From: Streptomyces caeruleatus
Lineage (GTDB): Bacteria > Actinomycetota > Actinomycetes > Streptomycetales > Streptomycetaceae
Assembly: GCF_001514235.1 (NCBI RefSeq)
Contig: NZ_KQ948929.1
Coordinates: 423,566 to 487,565 of the forward strand
Direction: 5' to 3'
DNA length: 64,000 bases
The position numbers and the translations under genes are program-made. Shown piece after piece: positions 15,938 through 25,168 of this stretch (its first letter is position 1; every line of letters begins with the position of its first letter). The notes under the pieces are model-generated. The model worked only from the letters and a program-made list of their open reading frames with translations. It was not told where the DNA came from and did no database searches.

Positions 15938-17188
15938 TCACGCTCCGACTTCCACGGCGGTCGCCCAGGCCTCAAGGCCCTCGTCCACGGCCGTCTCGTC
16001 GATGACGAGTGCCGGGATCATCCGTACGACCTGGTTCCACGCACCGCACAGCAGCAGAAGCAGGCCCTGGTCGACGGCCGCGCGCTGGACACGGGCCGCG
16101 GTCTCCGGGTCGGGGCCGCCGTCCTCGGTGACGAACTCGCTGGCCAGCATCAGTCCGAGGCCCCGCACGTCGCCGATGCCGGGCGTGCGGTCGGCCACCG
16201 CCTCCAGGCCCCGGCGCAGCCGCTCGCCCATCGCCTCGGCGTTCTCGACGAGCTTCTCGTCGCGGACGACGTCGAGGGTCGCGCAGGCCGCCGCGCAGGC
16301 CACGGCGTTGGCGCCGTACGTGCCGCCCTGCGACCCGGGCCAGGCCTTGGTCATCAGCTCCTCGCAGGCCGCGATGCCGGACAGCGGGAAGCCGCTCGCC
16401 AGGCCCTTGGCGGTGACGAGGACGTCCGGGGTGACACCGAAGTGGTCGTGGCCCCAGAAGCGTCCGGTGCGGCCCACTCCGGTCTGCACCTCGTCCAGGA
16501 TCAGCAGGAAGCCGTGCCGGTCCGCCCGTTCCCGCAGGCCCTCCATGAAGGCGCGGTTCGCGGGGACGTAGCCGCCCTCGCCCAGCACCGGTTCGACGAT
16601 GATCGCGGCGGTGTCGGCGGGCGAGGAGACCGTCTGGAGCGTGTAGTCGAGCTCCCGCAACGCGAACCGGGTGGCGGTCTCCTCGTCCCAGCCGTAGCGG
16701 TAGGCCGTGGGGAAGGGGGTGACGACGACTCCGCTCATCAGGGGTGAGAAGCCCGAGCGGAACCGGGTGCCGGACGTGGTCATCGAGGCGGCGGCGACCG
16801 TACGGCCGTGGAAGCCGCCGTGGCAGACGACGACGTTCGGTCGGCCGGTGGCCTGCCGGGCAAGCCGCAGCGCGGCCTCGACCGCCTCGCTGCCGGAGTT
16901 CGTGAAGAACAGGCTGTCCAGACCGGTGGGCAGCACCTCGCCCAGCTTGTCGACGAGGCGCCGCAGCGGCTGGTGCATGACGGTCGTGTACTGGCCGTGG
17001 ATCAGCGTGCCGACCTGCTCCTGGGCGGCCGCCACCACCCGGGGGTGGCAGTGGCCGGTGCTGGTGACGCCGATGCCGGCGGTGAAGTCCAGGTAGCGGC
17101 GGCCGTCCTCGCCGTAGAGGTGGACGCCCTCACCACGCGTTGCCACCACGGGCGTTGCCTGGCGAAGGTGCGGCGACAGTGCGGTCAT
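15938..17188 (-). CDS. gabT: 4-aminobutyrate aminotransferase GabT
   Basis: PLP-dependent class-III aminotransferase moving the amino group of GABA to 2-oxoglutarate. 416 residues. FTNSGSEAVEAALRLARQATGR and CHGGFHGRTVAAASMT are family hallmarks. ILDEVQTGVGRTGRFWGHDH precedes the PLP lysine in VTAKGLASGFPLSGI, and GTYGANAVACAAACATLDVV follows. The ATG at 17188 has GGGAGA ahead of it. It heads the gabT-gabD operon and is divergent from a PucR regulator; the substrate is inferred partly from this context, since ornithine and other omega-amine transaminases look similar. Confidence 0.87.
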   Translation of the reverse strand: MTALSPHLRQATPVVATRGEGVHLYGEDGRRYLDFTAGIGVTSTGHCHPRVVAAAQEQVGTLIHGQYTTVMHQPLRRLVDKLGEVLPTGLDSLFFTNSGSEAVEAALRLARQATGRPNVVVCHGGFHGRTVAAASMTTSGTRFRSGFSPLMSGVVVTPFPTAYRYGWDEETATRFALRELDYTLQTVSSPADTAAIIVEPVLGEGGYVPANRAFMEGLRERADRHGFLLILDEVQTGVGRTGRFWGHDHFGVTPDVLVTAKGLASGFPLSGIAACEELMTKAWPGSQGGTYGANAVACAAACATLDVVRDEKLVENAEAMGERLRRGLEAVADRTPGIGDVRGLGLMLASEFVTEDGGPDPETAARVQRAAVDQGLLLLLCGAWNQVVRMIPALVIDETAVDEGLEAWATAVEVGA

Positions 17189-17464
17189 GTTCGTCTCCCG
17201 GCGGTGACGTGAGGGACCTGGGCGGCCTGAGTACTCCGCGCGTTCTGGGTGTGGTGCGTGCTCGGCTCCGGCACTGCCGAGCATCGCGGCGGCTGCGGAG
17301 GGCGACAACGCCTGATGTGTCCGGTGCCGAGGCGGGGTTCGGACGTTCTGTCAGGCGTGAGTGCCCGTACCCGGCCTTCGTCGCCCCCTCCGCCTCACGG
17401 GACCGCCCCTTGCGCAGGTCAGCGGGGCTTGTCACAGTGACGAGCGGGCATCCAGGGAGACACC

Positions 17465-19171
17465 GTGACCGAGCAGCACCCCAAGGACGGGGACGGCACC
17501 GCATCCGGCCGTGCCCTCACCGTCGCCGACGTCCTGGCCCTGCCCGTCCTGGCCGCGGGACAGCCACGGGTCGTCACCGGCGCCGGCCATCTCGACCGGC
17601 CGGTGCGCTGGGTCCACATCACCGAGTTGACGGACCCGGCCTCCTTCCTCAAGGGCGGCGAACTCGTCCTGACCACCGGCATGCCGTTGCCCGAGGACGC
17701 GGCGGGAGTGCGCAGGTACGTCGACGAGCTCGCGGGCGTCGAAGCGGCGGCCCTGGTCATCGAACTCGTACGGCGCTACCACCGGCCGCCCGCCGCCCTC
17801 GTCCAGGCCTGCCGGGCCCGTGGCCTCCCCCTGGTCACGCTCGCCAGGGACGTCAACTTCCTGGAGGTCACCCAGGTCGTTCACGCGCTGATCCTCGGCA
17901 ACCAGGCCGAGACGATACGCCGCGCCCAGCGGATCCACGAGGCGTTCACCGCGCTGACGCTGCGCGGCGCCGGGCCGGAGGACGTCATGCGGGCGGCGGC
18001 GGTGATGAGCGGCCGCACGGTCGTGCTGGAGAACCTGGTGCACCAGGCGCTGGTCTGTGAGCCGTCCGGCGGCACCGTGGAGGAGGCGCTCACCGACTGG
18101 GAGGCACGCTCCCGGGCGACCCCGGCGCGTGACCGGGCGGGTGTGTCCGGCCCGGAGGGCTGGCTGGCCGCGCCCGTCGAGTACCAGGGCGAACGCTGGG
18201 GGCGCGTGGTGATGCTGCCGCCCCGAACGCGAGAACCGGCCAGACAGGCACCGACTGGTGAAGACCCGGCCAGGCAGGAACCGGCTGGGCAGGAACCGGC
18301 GTTCGGGCCGGAGCACATCACCGTCCTGGAGCGCACGGCGATGGCCCTGACCGTCGCCCGCCTCATCCACGCCGCCCCCTGGGAGCGCGCCGCGCACCGC
18401 AACGCCCTGCGCGACCTGGTCGAGCAGCGCCACCACTCCCCCGCCGACTCCCGGGCACGCTGTGCCGCGCTGGGCCTGCCCACGCGGGACGCCGGCTTCG
18501 TCGCGGTGCTGGTGGACCTGCACGAGGAGGCCGAGGGCGCCGAGCCGGAGGCACGGCTGTCCCACGAGCTCGGCACGGCCGGTGTCGCCGCTCTCGTCGG
18601 CGACCTGGCGCCCGGTCGCGTCGGCGTCCTGCTGGCCCTGCGCACCCGCCAGCCTTGGCGCCCGGCCGCCGAACGCCTGAGTCGCGCCGCACTGGCCCTC
18701 GCCCCGCACGCCGTGGTGAGCGTCGGCTCTGAAGTCGCGGACCTCTCCGACGCCACCCGCTCCTTCCGTGCGGCGGCCCGCGTCGCCGAGGCCACCCCGC
18801 CCGGCGAACCGCTCCCCCCGGACCGTTCCTTCCACGAACTGTCCGACATCGGCCTGCGCCGCCTGCTGCACGCCCTGCGCGCGGACTCCCGGATCCAGGA
18901 CTACGCGGAACGACAGCTCGGCCGCCTGGTCGAACACGACACCCGCCACGGCACCGACCTGCTGACCACGCTGCGCCACTACCTCGACGCCGCCGGAAAC
19001 AAGACCACCACGGCCCGCCGGGGCAGCCTCTCCCGGGAAACCGTGTACCAACGCCTGCGCACCATCGAGCGACTCCTCGACCGCGACCTGGAGTCCGGCG
19101 CGCAGCGCACCGAACTCCACGTGGCGCTCACGGCCCTCGACGTCCTGCGCGCCCGCCCCGACCTGCCGTGA
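17465..19171 (+). CDS. PucR family transcriptional regulator
   Basis: 568 residues. The N-terminal PucR domain (about 18-135) includes VRWVHITELTDPASFLKGGELVLTTG. The centre is a long, GGDEF-like but degenerate region. The C-terminal helix-turn-helix (about 495-560) includes TLRHYLDAAGNKTTTAR and LSRETVYQRLRTIERLL. A Pro/Glu/Gln-rich insertion near residues 258-280 repeats a RQEPA-like unit. Divergent from gabTD across 276 bp, so it very likely controls GABA use, as PucR members such as GabR-type regulators do. The start is GTG at 17465. Effector unknown. Confidence 0.87.
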   Translation: MTEQHPKDGDGTASGRALTVADVLALPVLAAGQPRVVTGAGHLDRPVRWVHITELTDPASFLKGGELVLTTGMPLPEDAAGVRRYVDELAGVEAAALVIELVRRYHRPPAALVQACRARGLPLVTLARDVNFLEVTQVVHALILGNQAETIRRAQRIHEAFTALTLRGAGPEDVMRAAAVMSGRTVVLENLVHQALVCEPSGGTVEEALTDWEARSRATPARDRAGVSGPEGWLAAPVEYQGERWGRVVMLPPRTREPARQAPTGEDPARQEPAGQEPAFGPEHITVLERTAMALTVARLIHAAPWERAAHRNALRDLVEQRHHSPADSRARCAALGLPTRDAGFVAVLVDLHEEAEGAEPEARLSHELGTAGVAALVGDLAPGRVGVLLALRTRQPWRPAAERLSRAALALAPHAVVSVGSEVADLSDATRSFRAAARVAEATPPGEPLPPDRSFHELSDIGLRRLLHALRADSRIQDYAERQLGRLVEHDTRHGTDLLTTLRHYLDAAGNKTTTARRGSLSRETVYQRLRTIERLLDRDLESGAQRTELHVALTALDVLRARPDLP

Positions 19172-19209
19172 CCGGTGACGCGGCCTCGGCGGCAGCCCCG
19201 CTCCCCGGC

Positions 19210-19487
19210 GTCCGCGTCAGTCCTCGGCCGGCATCACCCGGGTCACCTTGCCGTGGGTGTCGGCCTCCAAGTAGCCGGCACGGCTGTGGTCGTCGGTCAG
19301 GTAGACGGCCATACCGGCCGGGGTGTCGAAGATGTCGTCGGGCTGGCGCACCGTCAGGTAACGCAGTTCGGTGCACCAGATCCCTGGCCCGCCAGACCGT
19401 CCCCATCCCACGGCCGCCGAGGCGGGTCTCCAACTCGAAGCGCCCGTCGACGACTCGTCGCAAGGGGCCTCTGTCTGCCTCACTCAT
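19210..19487 (-). pseudogene. Kinase-derived chimeric remnant
   Basis: The first 40 codons from the ATG at 19487 encode a typical start of a Hanks-type Ser/Thr kinase (VDGRFELETRLGGRGMGTVW, then RARDL), with the glycine loop slightly damaged. Kinase similarity stops near 19370. A different frame then carries a plausible protein tail (AVYLTDDHSRAGYLEADTHG and onward) that ends at 19217. The join of two unrelated reading frames, the absence of catalytic kinase motifs and the position directly after an intact kinase gene point to a deletion remnant. The origin of the tail is not recognised. Confidence 0.55.
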
Positions 19488-19497
19488 GGGCAGGCGC

Positions 19498-21858
19498 TTA
19501 ATTGCCGCCGCCGACACCCTTCGTCCGTGGTGTGCCCTCGGCCGATGTGACCGCGATGGCGGTGGTGCGGCCGTCCGGAGCGATCCGGAGGACGGGGATC
19601 GCCTTGCCCTCGGGGGCGCCGTCGCTGCCGAGGCTGATCCAGCCGCTCGCGCCGGGCAGTGGCCCCTGGTTCCGCAGGCGGGACAGCGTCCGGTAGACGT
19701 CGGTGACGGTCGGGTTCGGTACGGCGGGGGTCTCACGGATCGCCCGGGCCGCGGTGAGCAGGGCGTCGTGCATCATGATGGCCCGGCCGTCCTCCAGGTC
19801 GCTGTGCGGGAAGGTGGCGTCGAACGTGCCATCCCGGAAGGGCGCGACGAGTTCCGGGGCGAAGGCGTCCGGCGTGACCTTCCACGCTCCGGGGTGGGCG
19901 AGACCGGTGTAGAGCAGGTCGAGCCCGCCCTTGCCGAGCGCGCGGGCCAGGTCGCGCGCGCCGAAGCCGTTGGTGTGCCGGACCATCATGGTGTCGTCGC
20001 CGGACATCACGGTGATCAGGTGGCTCCGGCAGGGGCGTGCGGCGAGGAACGTCAGCAGGTGCGGCAGCGTGGTGCCCCGCCCCGCGAAGTAGACGACGTC
20101 CGGCTTCACCTCGCACACGTCCCCGAGCGCGGCACGGAAGTCGGTCGGGCCGGGCCGTGAGGAGTCGAACAGGGCCGGTTCCGCGCGGACGAGGCGACGC
20201 GGCGGTATGCGGGCGCCGAACTGCTGGGCGAGGGTGCTGGTGTACTGGTCGCCGGGGGCGATGTCCTGCACGAAGAGGACGCGGGCGCGGGCGAGTGCAC
20301 CGGTCGACAGATGGCGTACGGCGGCCGCGGCCTGGTCGGCGTTGGCGGGCGCGACCCGTGCCAGGCCCGGAACCGCGGCCCATGAGTCGGCGGTGAGGAC
20401 CGAGCCGAAGGCGGGCAGGCCGCCGGCCGTCAGCTCCTCCACCATGTCCTGGCTGGCGGCGGTGCTGCCGCCGAGGCCGAGCGCCGCGACGATCCGCTGG
20501 GCGCGCCGGGCCGCGCGCACCTGCCCGACGGTGTGGTTGCGCTGTTGGGCGGTGCCTCCGGTCTGGCCGAAGAGCAGTCGGACCGCGGCGCCGCCGTCCG
20601 GGCCGGCCGGCTTCCGGTTGATCCTGAGCTGGGCGAAGTGGGCGCCTTCCAGATCGCGCCGTACCGCCTCCATCCCGGCGCTGCCGTCGAACTCCTCGGT
20701 GAGGGGCGTCAGATACACCATCGACACCCCCGGCCGGCCGCCGGACTCGGCCGCCGCCGCGGTGACACGCCGGTTCTCCGCGGCGATCCGCTCCAGCACG
20801 GGTGCGATGAGCCGGCTCGACGAGCGGCGCAGCAGACGGGGCGACGCGTCCGTGTCCAGCAGTCCGACACATCTGCGCATCCGGCCCTCGCCGATGGCGG
20901 TCAGTCCGTCGGCGCAGGGCAGGACCGCCGACGACGGGGACCGTGGCAGTTCGCCCGGCAGAAGCAGGGCCGCGACTGCGGCGAGCGCGACGATCGCTGT
21001 CCGGCCGGGCCGGCGGCGCCGTACTGGTGGGGTGCTGTCGGACTCGACGATGCCCTGCCCGGCGCGGGTCGCGAGGCGCAGTACCTCCTCCAGGCCCGGG
21101 CGCCGGGCCGGGTCCTTGGTCAGACAGCGGGCCACCAGGGCGCGTAGCTCGCCGGGGAGACCGGTGAGGTCCGGTTCCTGGTGGACGACGGCGAAGGCGA
21201 CCGCGATCGGCTCCAGGCCCGCGGCGCCGGGGTCCTCGAACGGGCTGCGGCCGAGCGCCGCGTAGGCCAGTACGCCGCCGAGCGCGAACACGTCCGTCGC
21301 CGGGGAGACCGCCCGGGTCGCGGTCAGCTGTTCCGGCGCCATGAAGGCCGGGGTGCCCACCATGGCGCCGCTGCGGGTCAGCGCCCGGCTCTGGGTGACG
21401 GTGCGTGCGATGCCGAAGTCGATGACGCGTACGCCGTCGTCGGCGAGCAGGACGTTGGCGGGTTTCAGGTCCCGGTGCACGATGCCCTGCCGGTGGATGT
21501 CGCGCAGGGCCTCCGCCAACTGCCCGGCCAGGCGTACGACATCGGCGGTGGGCAGTGGGCCGCCTGAGCGCACCCGGGCGTCCAGTGCGTCGCCGACGAC
21601 GTACTGCGTGGCCAGCCAGGGCGGGTCGCCGTCGGGGTCGGCGTCCACCACGGGCGCGGTGAAGGCGCCGCTCACTTTGCGGGCCGCGGCGACCTCGCGG
21701 CGGAACCGGGCCCGGAAGTGCGGCTCGTCGACGTACTCGGGCCGGATCACCTTCAGCGCGACCTGCCGCCCGCCGGCGCTGCGCGCCAGGTACACGACCC
21801 CCATACCGCCGGCGCCGAGGCGCCGTTCCACGGTGAACTCCCCGATCCGCCGCACCAC
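19498..21858 (-). CDS. Membrane Ser/Thr protein kinase fused to ABC-type substrate-binding domain
   Basis: 786 residues in two parts. The cytosolic kinase (about 1-275) has LGAGGMGVVYLA, the lysine of VALKVIRPE, HRDLKPANVLL, DFGIA and MAPEQLTA, all intact. A transmembrane segment (TAIVALAAVAALLLPG) follows near 290-310. The outer part (about 350-760) resembles type-1 periplasmic-binding proteins of branched-chain amino-acid ABC systems (VSMVYLTPLTEEFDG, KPDVVYFAGRGTTLPHLLTF, DLLYTGLAHPGAWK). It is thus built as a receptor kinase: ligand outside, phosphorylation inside. Starts at GTG 21858. No transporter genes lie nearby. Ligand and targets unknown. Confidence 0.88.
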   Translation of the reverse strand: MVRRIGEFTVERRLGAGGMGVVYLARSAGGRQVALKVIRPEYVDEPHFRARFRREVAAARKVSGAFTAPVVDADPDGDPPWLATQYVVGDALDARVRSGGPLPTADVVRLAGQLAEALRDIHRQGIVHRDLKPANVLLADDGVRVIDFGIARTVTQSRALTRSGAMVGTPAFMAPEQLTATRAVSPATDVFALGGVLAYAALGRSPFEDPGAAGLEPIAVAFAVVHQEPDLTGLPGELRALVARCLTKDPARRPGLEEVLRLATRAGQGIVESDSTPPVRRRRPGRTAIVALAAVAALLLPGELPRSPSSAVLPCADGLTAIGEGRMRRCVGLLDTDASPRLLRRSSSRLIAPVLERIAAENRRVTAAAAESGGRPGVSMVYLTPLTEEFDGSAGMEAVRRDLEGAHFAQLRINRKPAGPDGGAAVRLLFGQTGGTAQQRNHTVGQVRAARRAQRIVAALGLGGSTAASQDMVEELTAGGLPAFGSVLTADSWAAVPGLARVAPANADQAAAAVRHLSTGALARARVLFVQDIAPGDQYTSTLAQQFGARIPPRRLVRAEPALFDSSRPGPTDFRAALGDVCEVKPDVVYFAGRGTTLPHLLTFLAARPCRSHLITVMSGDDTMMVRHTNGFGARDLARALGKGGLDLLYTGLAHPGAWKVTPDAFAPELVAPFRDGTFDATFPHSDLEDGRAIMMHDALLTAARAIRETPAVPNPTVTDVYRTLSRLRNQGPLPGASGWISLGSDGAPEGKAIPVLRIAPDGRTTAIAVTSAEGTPRTKGVGGGN

Positions 21859-21976
21859 GCCAACGTACCGGCGCCGACGGCCCCCGGATTCCCCCCTTTT
21901 CGATGTACGTCCGTGCTCGTCACACCTTCAGGTGAAGTGACGTGTATTCACCGGGCGGGACGGCCGAGTGGGCGTG

Positions 21977-22005
21977 CCGTCCGCCGGGGCGGTCCCGGCG
22001 GACGG
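21977..22005 (-). terminator. Strong hairpin after pntB
   Basis: CCGTCCGCCGGG and CCCGGCGGACGG form a perfect 12-bp stem with a 5-nt loop, 14 bases beyond the pntB stop. There is no U-tract, as is usual in Streptomyces. Confidence 0.7.
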
Positions 22006-22019
22006 TGCGGGAACACCGG

Positions 22020-23474
22020 TCAGCGGTTCGTTCCGACCATGGCCGGGACCGGTGCCGCGGTGGCGTCGAGGCTGCGCAGGATGTCCTCGACGCGTTGCTT
22101 GGCGTCGCCGAAGAGCATCTGGCTGTTCTCGCGGAAGAACAGCGGGTTCTGCACGCCCGCGTACCCGGTCGCCATGGAGCGTTTGAAGACGACGACCTGG
22201 GCGGCCTCCCACACGTGCAGGACCGGCATCCCGGCGATGGGGCTGGCCGGGTCCTCGGCGGCGGACGGGTTGACGGTGTCGTTGGCGCCGATGACCAGGA
22301 CGACCGAGGTGGCGGCGAAGTCGTCGTTGATCTCGTCCATCTCCAGCACGAGGTCGTAGGGCACGTTGGCCTCGGCGAGCAGCACGTTCATGTGCCCGGG
22401 CAGCCGGCCGGCGACCGGGTGGATGCCGAAGCGCACGTCGACGCCGCGTTCACGCAGCTTGCGCGCCAACTCGGCGACGGGGTACTGGGCTTGGGCGACC
22501 GCCATGCCGTATCCCGGGGTGATGATCACCGAGGTGGCGTCCTGGAGGAGCTCGGCGGTCTCCGCCGCGCTGATCTCCCGGTGCTCCCCCTGGTCGGCTC
22601 CGTCGCTCGCCACCGCCGTCTCGCCGCCGAAGCCGCCCGCGATCACCGAGAGGAAGGAACGGTTCATCGCCTTGCACATGATGTACGACAGGTAGGCGCC
22701 GGAGGAGCCGACGAGCGCGCCGGTGACGATGAGCAGGTTGTTGGCGAGGAGGAAGCCGGAGGCGGCCGCCGCCCAGCCGGAGTAGCTGTTGAGCATCGAG
22801 ACGACCACCGGCATGTCGCCGCCGCCGATGGAGGCGACCAGATGGGCGCCGAGGGCGAGTGCCACCACGGTGATCGCGATGAGCAGGCCCATGTGGGGGC
22901 GGGCGACGAACGCCGCGGTGAGGGCGACGAACGCGGCGAGCGCGCCCAGGTTGAGGACGTGCCTGCCGGGCAGCATGAGCGGCCGGGACTTGATCCGGGC
23001 CGACAGCTTCAGATAGGCGACGACGGAACCGGTGAAGGTGACGGCGCCGATGAACACGCCGACGAACACCTCGGCGTGGTGGATGCGCAGCAGCGAGCCG
23101 GTGATCTCCTGCCCGGTGTGGCCTCCGGCGTCGACGTCGAGGTAGCCGTTCCAGCCGACGAACGCGGCCGCGAGGCCGACGAGGCTGTGCATGATGGCGA
23201 TCAGTTCCGGCATGCCGGTCATCTCGACGACCCGGGCACGCCACAGTCCGATGCCCGCGCCGACGGCCGTGGCGACGGCGATCAGCACCAGCCCGGTGAC
23301 GCTGATGCTCCGCGAGGCGAGTGCGACGGTGGCGGCCAGGGCGATGACCATGCCGGCGATGCCCCAGACGACGCCCGAGCGGGAGGTCCGGTGCTGGGAG
23401 AGTCCGGCGAGGCTGAGGATGAACAGCAGCGCGGCGATGACGTATGCGGCCTCTGCGGCCGTGGCGGTGGTCAT
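22020..23474 (-). CDS. pntB: NAD(P) transhydrogenase subunit beta PntB
   Basis: Membrane subunit of the proton-pumping transhydrogenase that links NADH + NADP+ to NAD+ + NADPH. 484 residues. The N-terminal half has about nine hydrophobic helices (TAAEAAYVIAALLFILSLAG onward). The C-terminal domain III, which binds NADP(H), shows IITPGYGMAVAQAQYPVAEL, FGIHPVAGRLPGHMNVLLAE, VIGANDTVNPSA and MATGYAGVQNPLFF. The stop is followed by a strong hairpin and the start lies six bases after pntA. It may supply NADPH or balance cofactors for the adjacent one-carbon operon; that link is inferred from position only. Confidence 0.94.
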   Translation of the reverse strand: MTTATAAEAAYVIAALLFILSLAGLSQHRTSRSGVVWGIAGMVIALAATVALASRSISVTGLVLIAVATAVGAGIGLWRARVVEMTGMPELIAIMHSLVGLAAAFVGWNGYLDVDAGGHTGQEITGSLLRIHHAEVFVGVFIGAVTFTGSVVAYLKLSARIKSRPLMLPGRHVLNLGALAAFVALTAAFVARPHMGLLIAITVVALALGAHLVASIGGGDMPVVVSMLNSYSGWAAAASGFLLANNLLIVTGALVGSSGAYLSYIMCKAMNRSFLSVIAGGFGGETAVASDGADQGEHREISAAETAELLQDATSVIITPGYGMAVAQAQYPVAELARKLRERGVDVRFGIHPVAGRLPGHMNVLLAEANVPYDLVLEMDEINDDFAATSVVLVIGANDTVNPSAAEDPASPIAGMPVLHVWEAAQVVVFKRSMATGYAGVQNPLFFRENSQMLFGDAKQRVEDILRSLDATAAPVPAMVGTNR

Positions 23475-23480
23475 CCGGGA

Positions 23481-25061
23481 TCAGCCCTTCGAGAACATGC
23501 CGAGCATGCGGCGGGTGACGGCGAATCCGCCGAAGACGTTGATGCTCGCCAGCAGGATCGCGGCGGACGACAGCACGGTCACCACGGTGTTCCCGTGCCC
23601 GATCTGCAGCAGCGCGCCGACCACGACGATCCCGGAGATCGCGTTGGTGACCGACATCAGCGGGGTGTGCAGCGCGTGGTGCACATGCCCGATGACGTAG
23701 AAGCCGATGACGATCGCCAGGACGAACACCGTGAAGTGGGCGATCAGTTGGGGCGGTGAGAAGGCGGTCACCAGGAAGAGCGCGAGCGCTCCGGCGCCGA
23801 CGAGGGCGTACCCCGAGCGCGCCGAGCGGGCGGGCTTGGCCGCCGGGTCGGGTCCCGCGGCCGGTTCCGGTCCCTGGGCAGGGGCGGGGGCGGGCGCCGC
23901 GGACACCTGCACGGGTGGGGGCGGCCAGGTCTTCTCGCCGTCGCGGACCACGGTCATCGACCGCTGCACCACGTCCTCGAAGTCGAGGACCAGCCGGCCG
24001 TCCTTGCCCGGGGTGAGCAGCTTCATCAGGTTGACCAGGTTGGTGCCGTACAGCTGGGACGCCTGGGCGGGGAGCCGGCCGGGCAGGTCGGTGTAGCCGA
24101 TGATCGTCACGTCGTTGTCGGTGACGACGGCCTTTCCGGCGACCGTTCCCTCGACGTTGCCACCCTGGGCGGCGGCCATGTCGACGATCACGCTGCCGGG
24201 TTTCATGCGCGCGACGTCCTGGGCGGTGATGAGCCTCGGTGCCGGTCTGCCGGGGACGAGCGCGGTGGTGACGATGATGTCGACGTCGGCCGCCTGCTCG
24301 GTGTACAGCCGCGCGGCGAGCCGGTTGTAGTCGTCCGAGGTGGCCTTGGCGTATCCGTCGCTGCTGACCTGCGACTCGGCCTGGTCGGGCCGCACCTGAA
24401 GGAACTCCGCGCCCAGGGAGCGCACTTGCTCGGCGACCTCGGGCCGGGGGTCGGTGGCGCGGACCACGGCGCCGAGGCTGTGGGCCGCGCCGATCGCCGC
24501 GAGTCCGGCCACTCCGGCGCCGGCCACGAGCACCTTGGCCGGCGGCACCTTGCCGGCGGCGGTGACCTGGCCGGTGAAGAAGCGGCCGAAGGCGTGCGCG
24601 GCCTCGACGACGGCCCGGTATCCGGCGATGTTCGCCATGGAGCTGAGGACGTCCAGGGACTGGGCGCGCGAGATCCGCGGTACGGCGTCCATGGCGAGCA
24701 CGGTGATCGGCCGGCGTGCCAGTTCCTCGACCAGTTCCGGGTTGAGCGCGGGGCCGATGAGGGCGATCAGCGTCGTTCCGTCGCGCAGCCGGCCGGTCTC
24801 CTCGCTCGACGGGCCGTTGACCTTCAGCACGATCTCGGCCGGCCAGGGGTCGCCGAGCCGGGCGCCCGCCTCCTGGTAGGCCGCGTCCGAGAAGCGGGAC
24901 AGTTCCCCCGCCCCCGGTTCCACGACCACGTGGTAGCCCAGCGCGACCAGCCGGGCCACGGTGGCAGGGGTCGCCGCCACCCTGGTCTCGCCCGCGGTGG
25001 ACTCGGCGGGTATGCCGATCCGCTGGGCTTCCTGTTCCGGTTCCCGTTCCGATGGGGCCAT
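23481..25061 (-). CDS. pntA: NAD(P) transhydrogenase subunit alpha PntA
   Basis: 526 residues. The N-terminal NAD(H)-binding domain I (about 1-385) starts IGIPAESTAGETRVAATPAT and includes GAGVAGLAAIGAAHSLGAVV, DPRPEV and VDMAAAQGGN. A Pro/Ala-rich linker with PAPAPAQGPEPAAG follows. Then come three to four membrane helices (FTVFVLAIVIGFYVIGHVHH, MSVTNAISGIVVVGALL), so this is the single-chain alpha type. The ATG at 25061 follows GAGAGGAAG. A 107-bp gap separates it from purU on the same strand; it could share that transcript. Confidence 0.93.
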   Translation of the reverse strand: MAPSEREPEQEAQRIGIPAESTAGETRVAATPATVARLVALGYHVVVEPGAGELSRFSDAAYQEAGARLGDPWPAEIVLKVNGPSSEETGRLRDGTTLIALIGPALNPELVEELARRPITVLAMDAVPRISRAQSLDVLSSMANIAGYRAVVEAAHAFGRFFTGQVTAAGKVPPAKVLVAGAGVAGLAAIGAAHSLGAVVRATDPRPEVAEQVRSLGAEFLQVRPDQAESQVSSDGYAKATSDDYNRLAARLYTEQAADVDIIVTTALVPGRPAPRLITAQDVARMKPGSVIVDMAAAQGGNVEGTVAGKAVVTDNDVTIIGYTDLPGRLPAQASQLYGTNLVNLMKLLTPGKDGRLVLDFEDVVQRSMTVVRDGEKTWPPPPVQVSAAPAPAPAQGPEPAAGPDPAAKPARSARSGYALVGAGALALFLVTAFSPPQLIAHFTVFVLAIVIGFYVIGHVHHALHTPLMSVTNAISGIVVVGALLQIGHGNTVVTVLSSAAILLASINVFGGFAVTRRMLGMFSKG

Positions 25062-25168
25062 CGTCTTCCTCTCCGATCGGTTCGCCTCCGCCGAAGGTCT
25101 GCCCCCTGTGGCCCTTCGGGAAGCCGCGTATCCGCCGCGATCAGAAAGGGCGGTCCGAGGCCCCGCCG

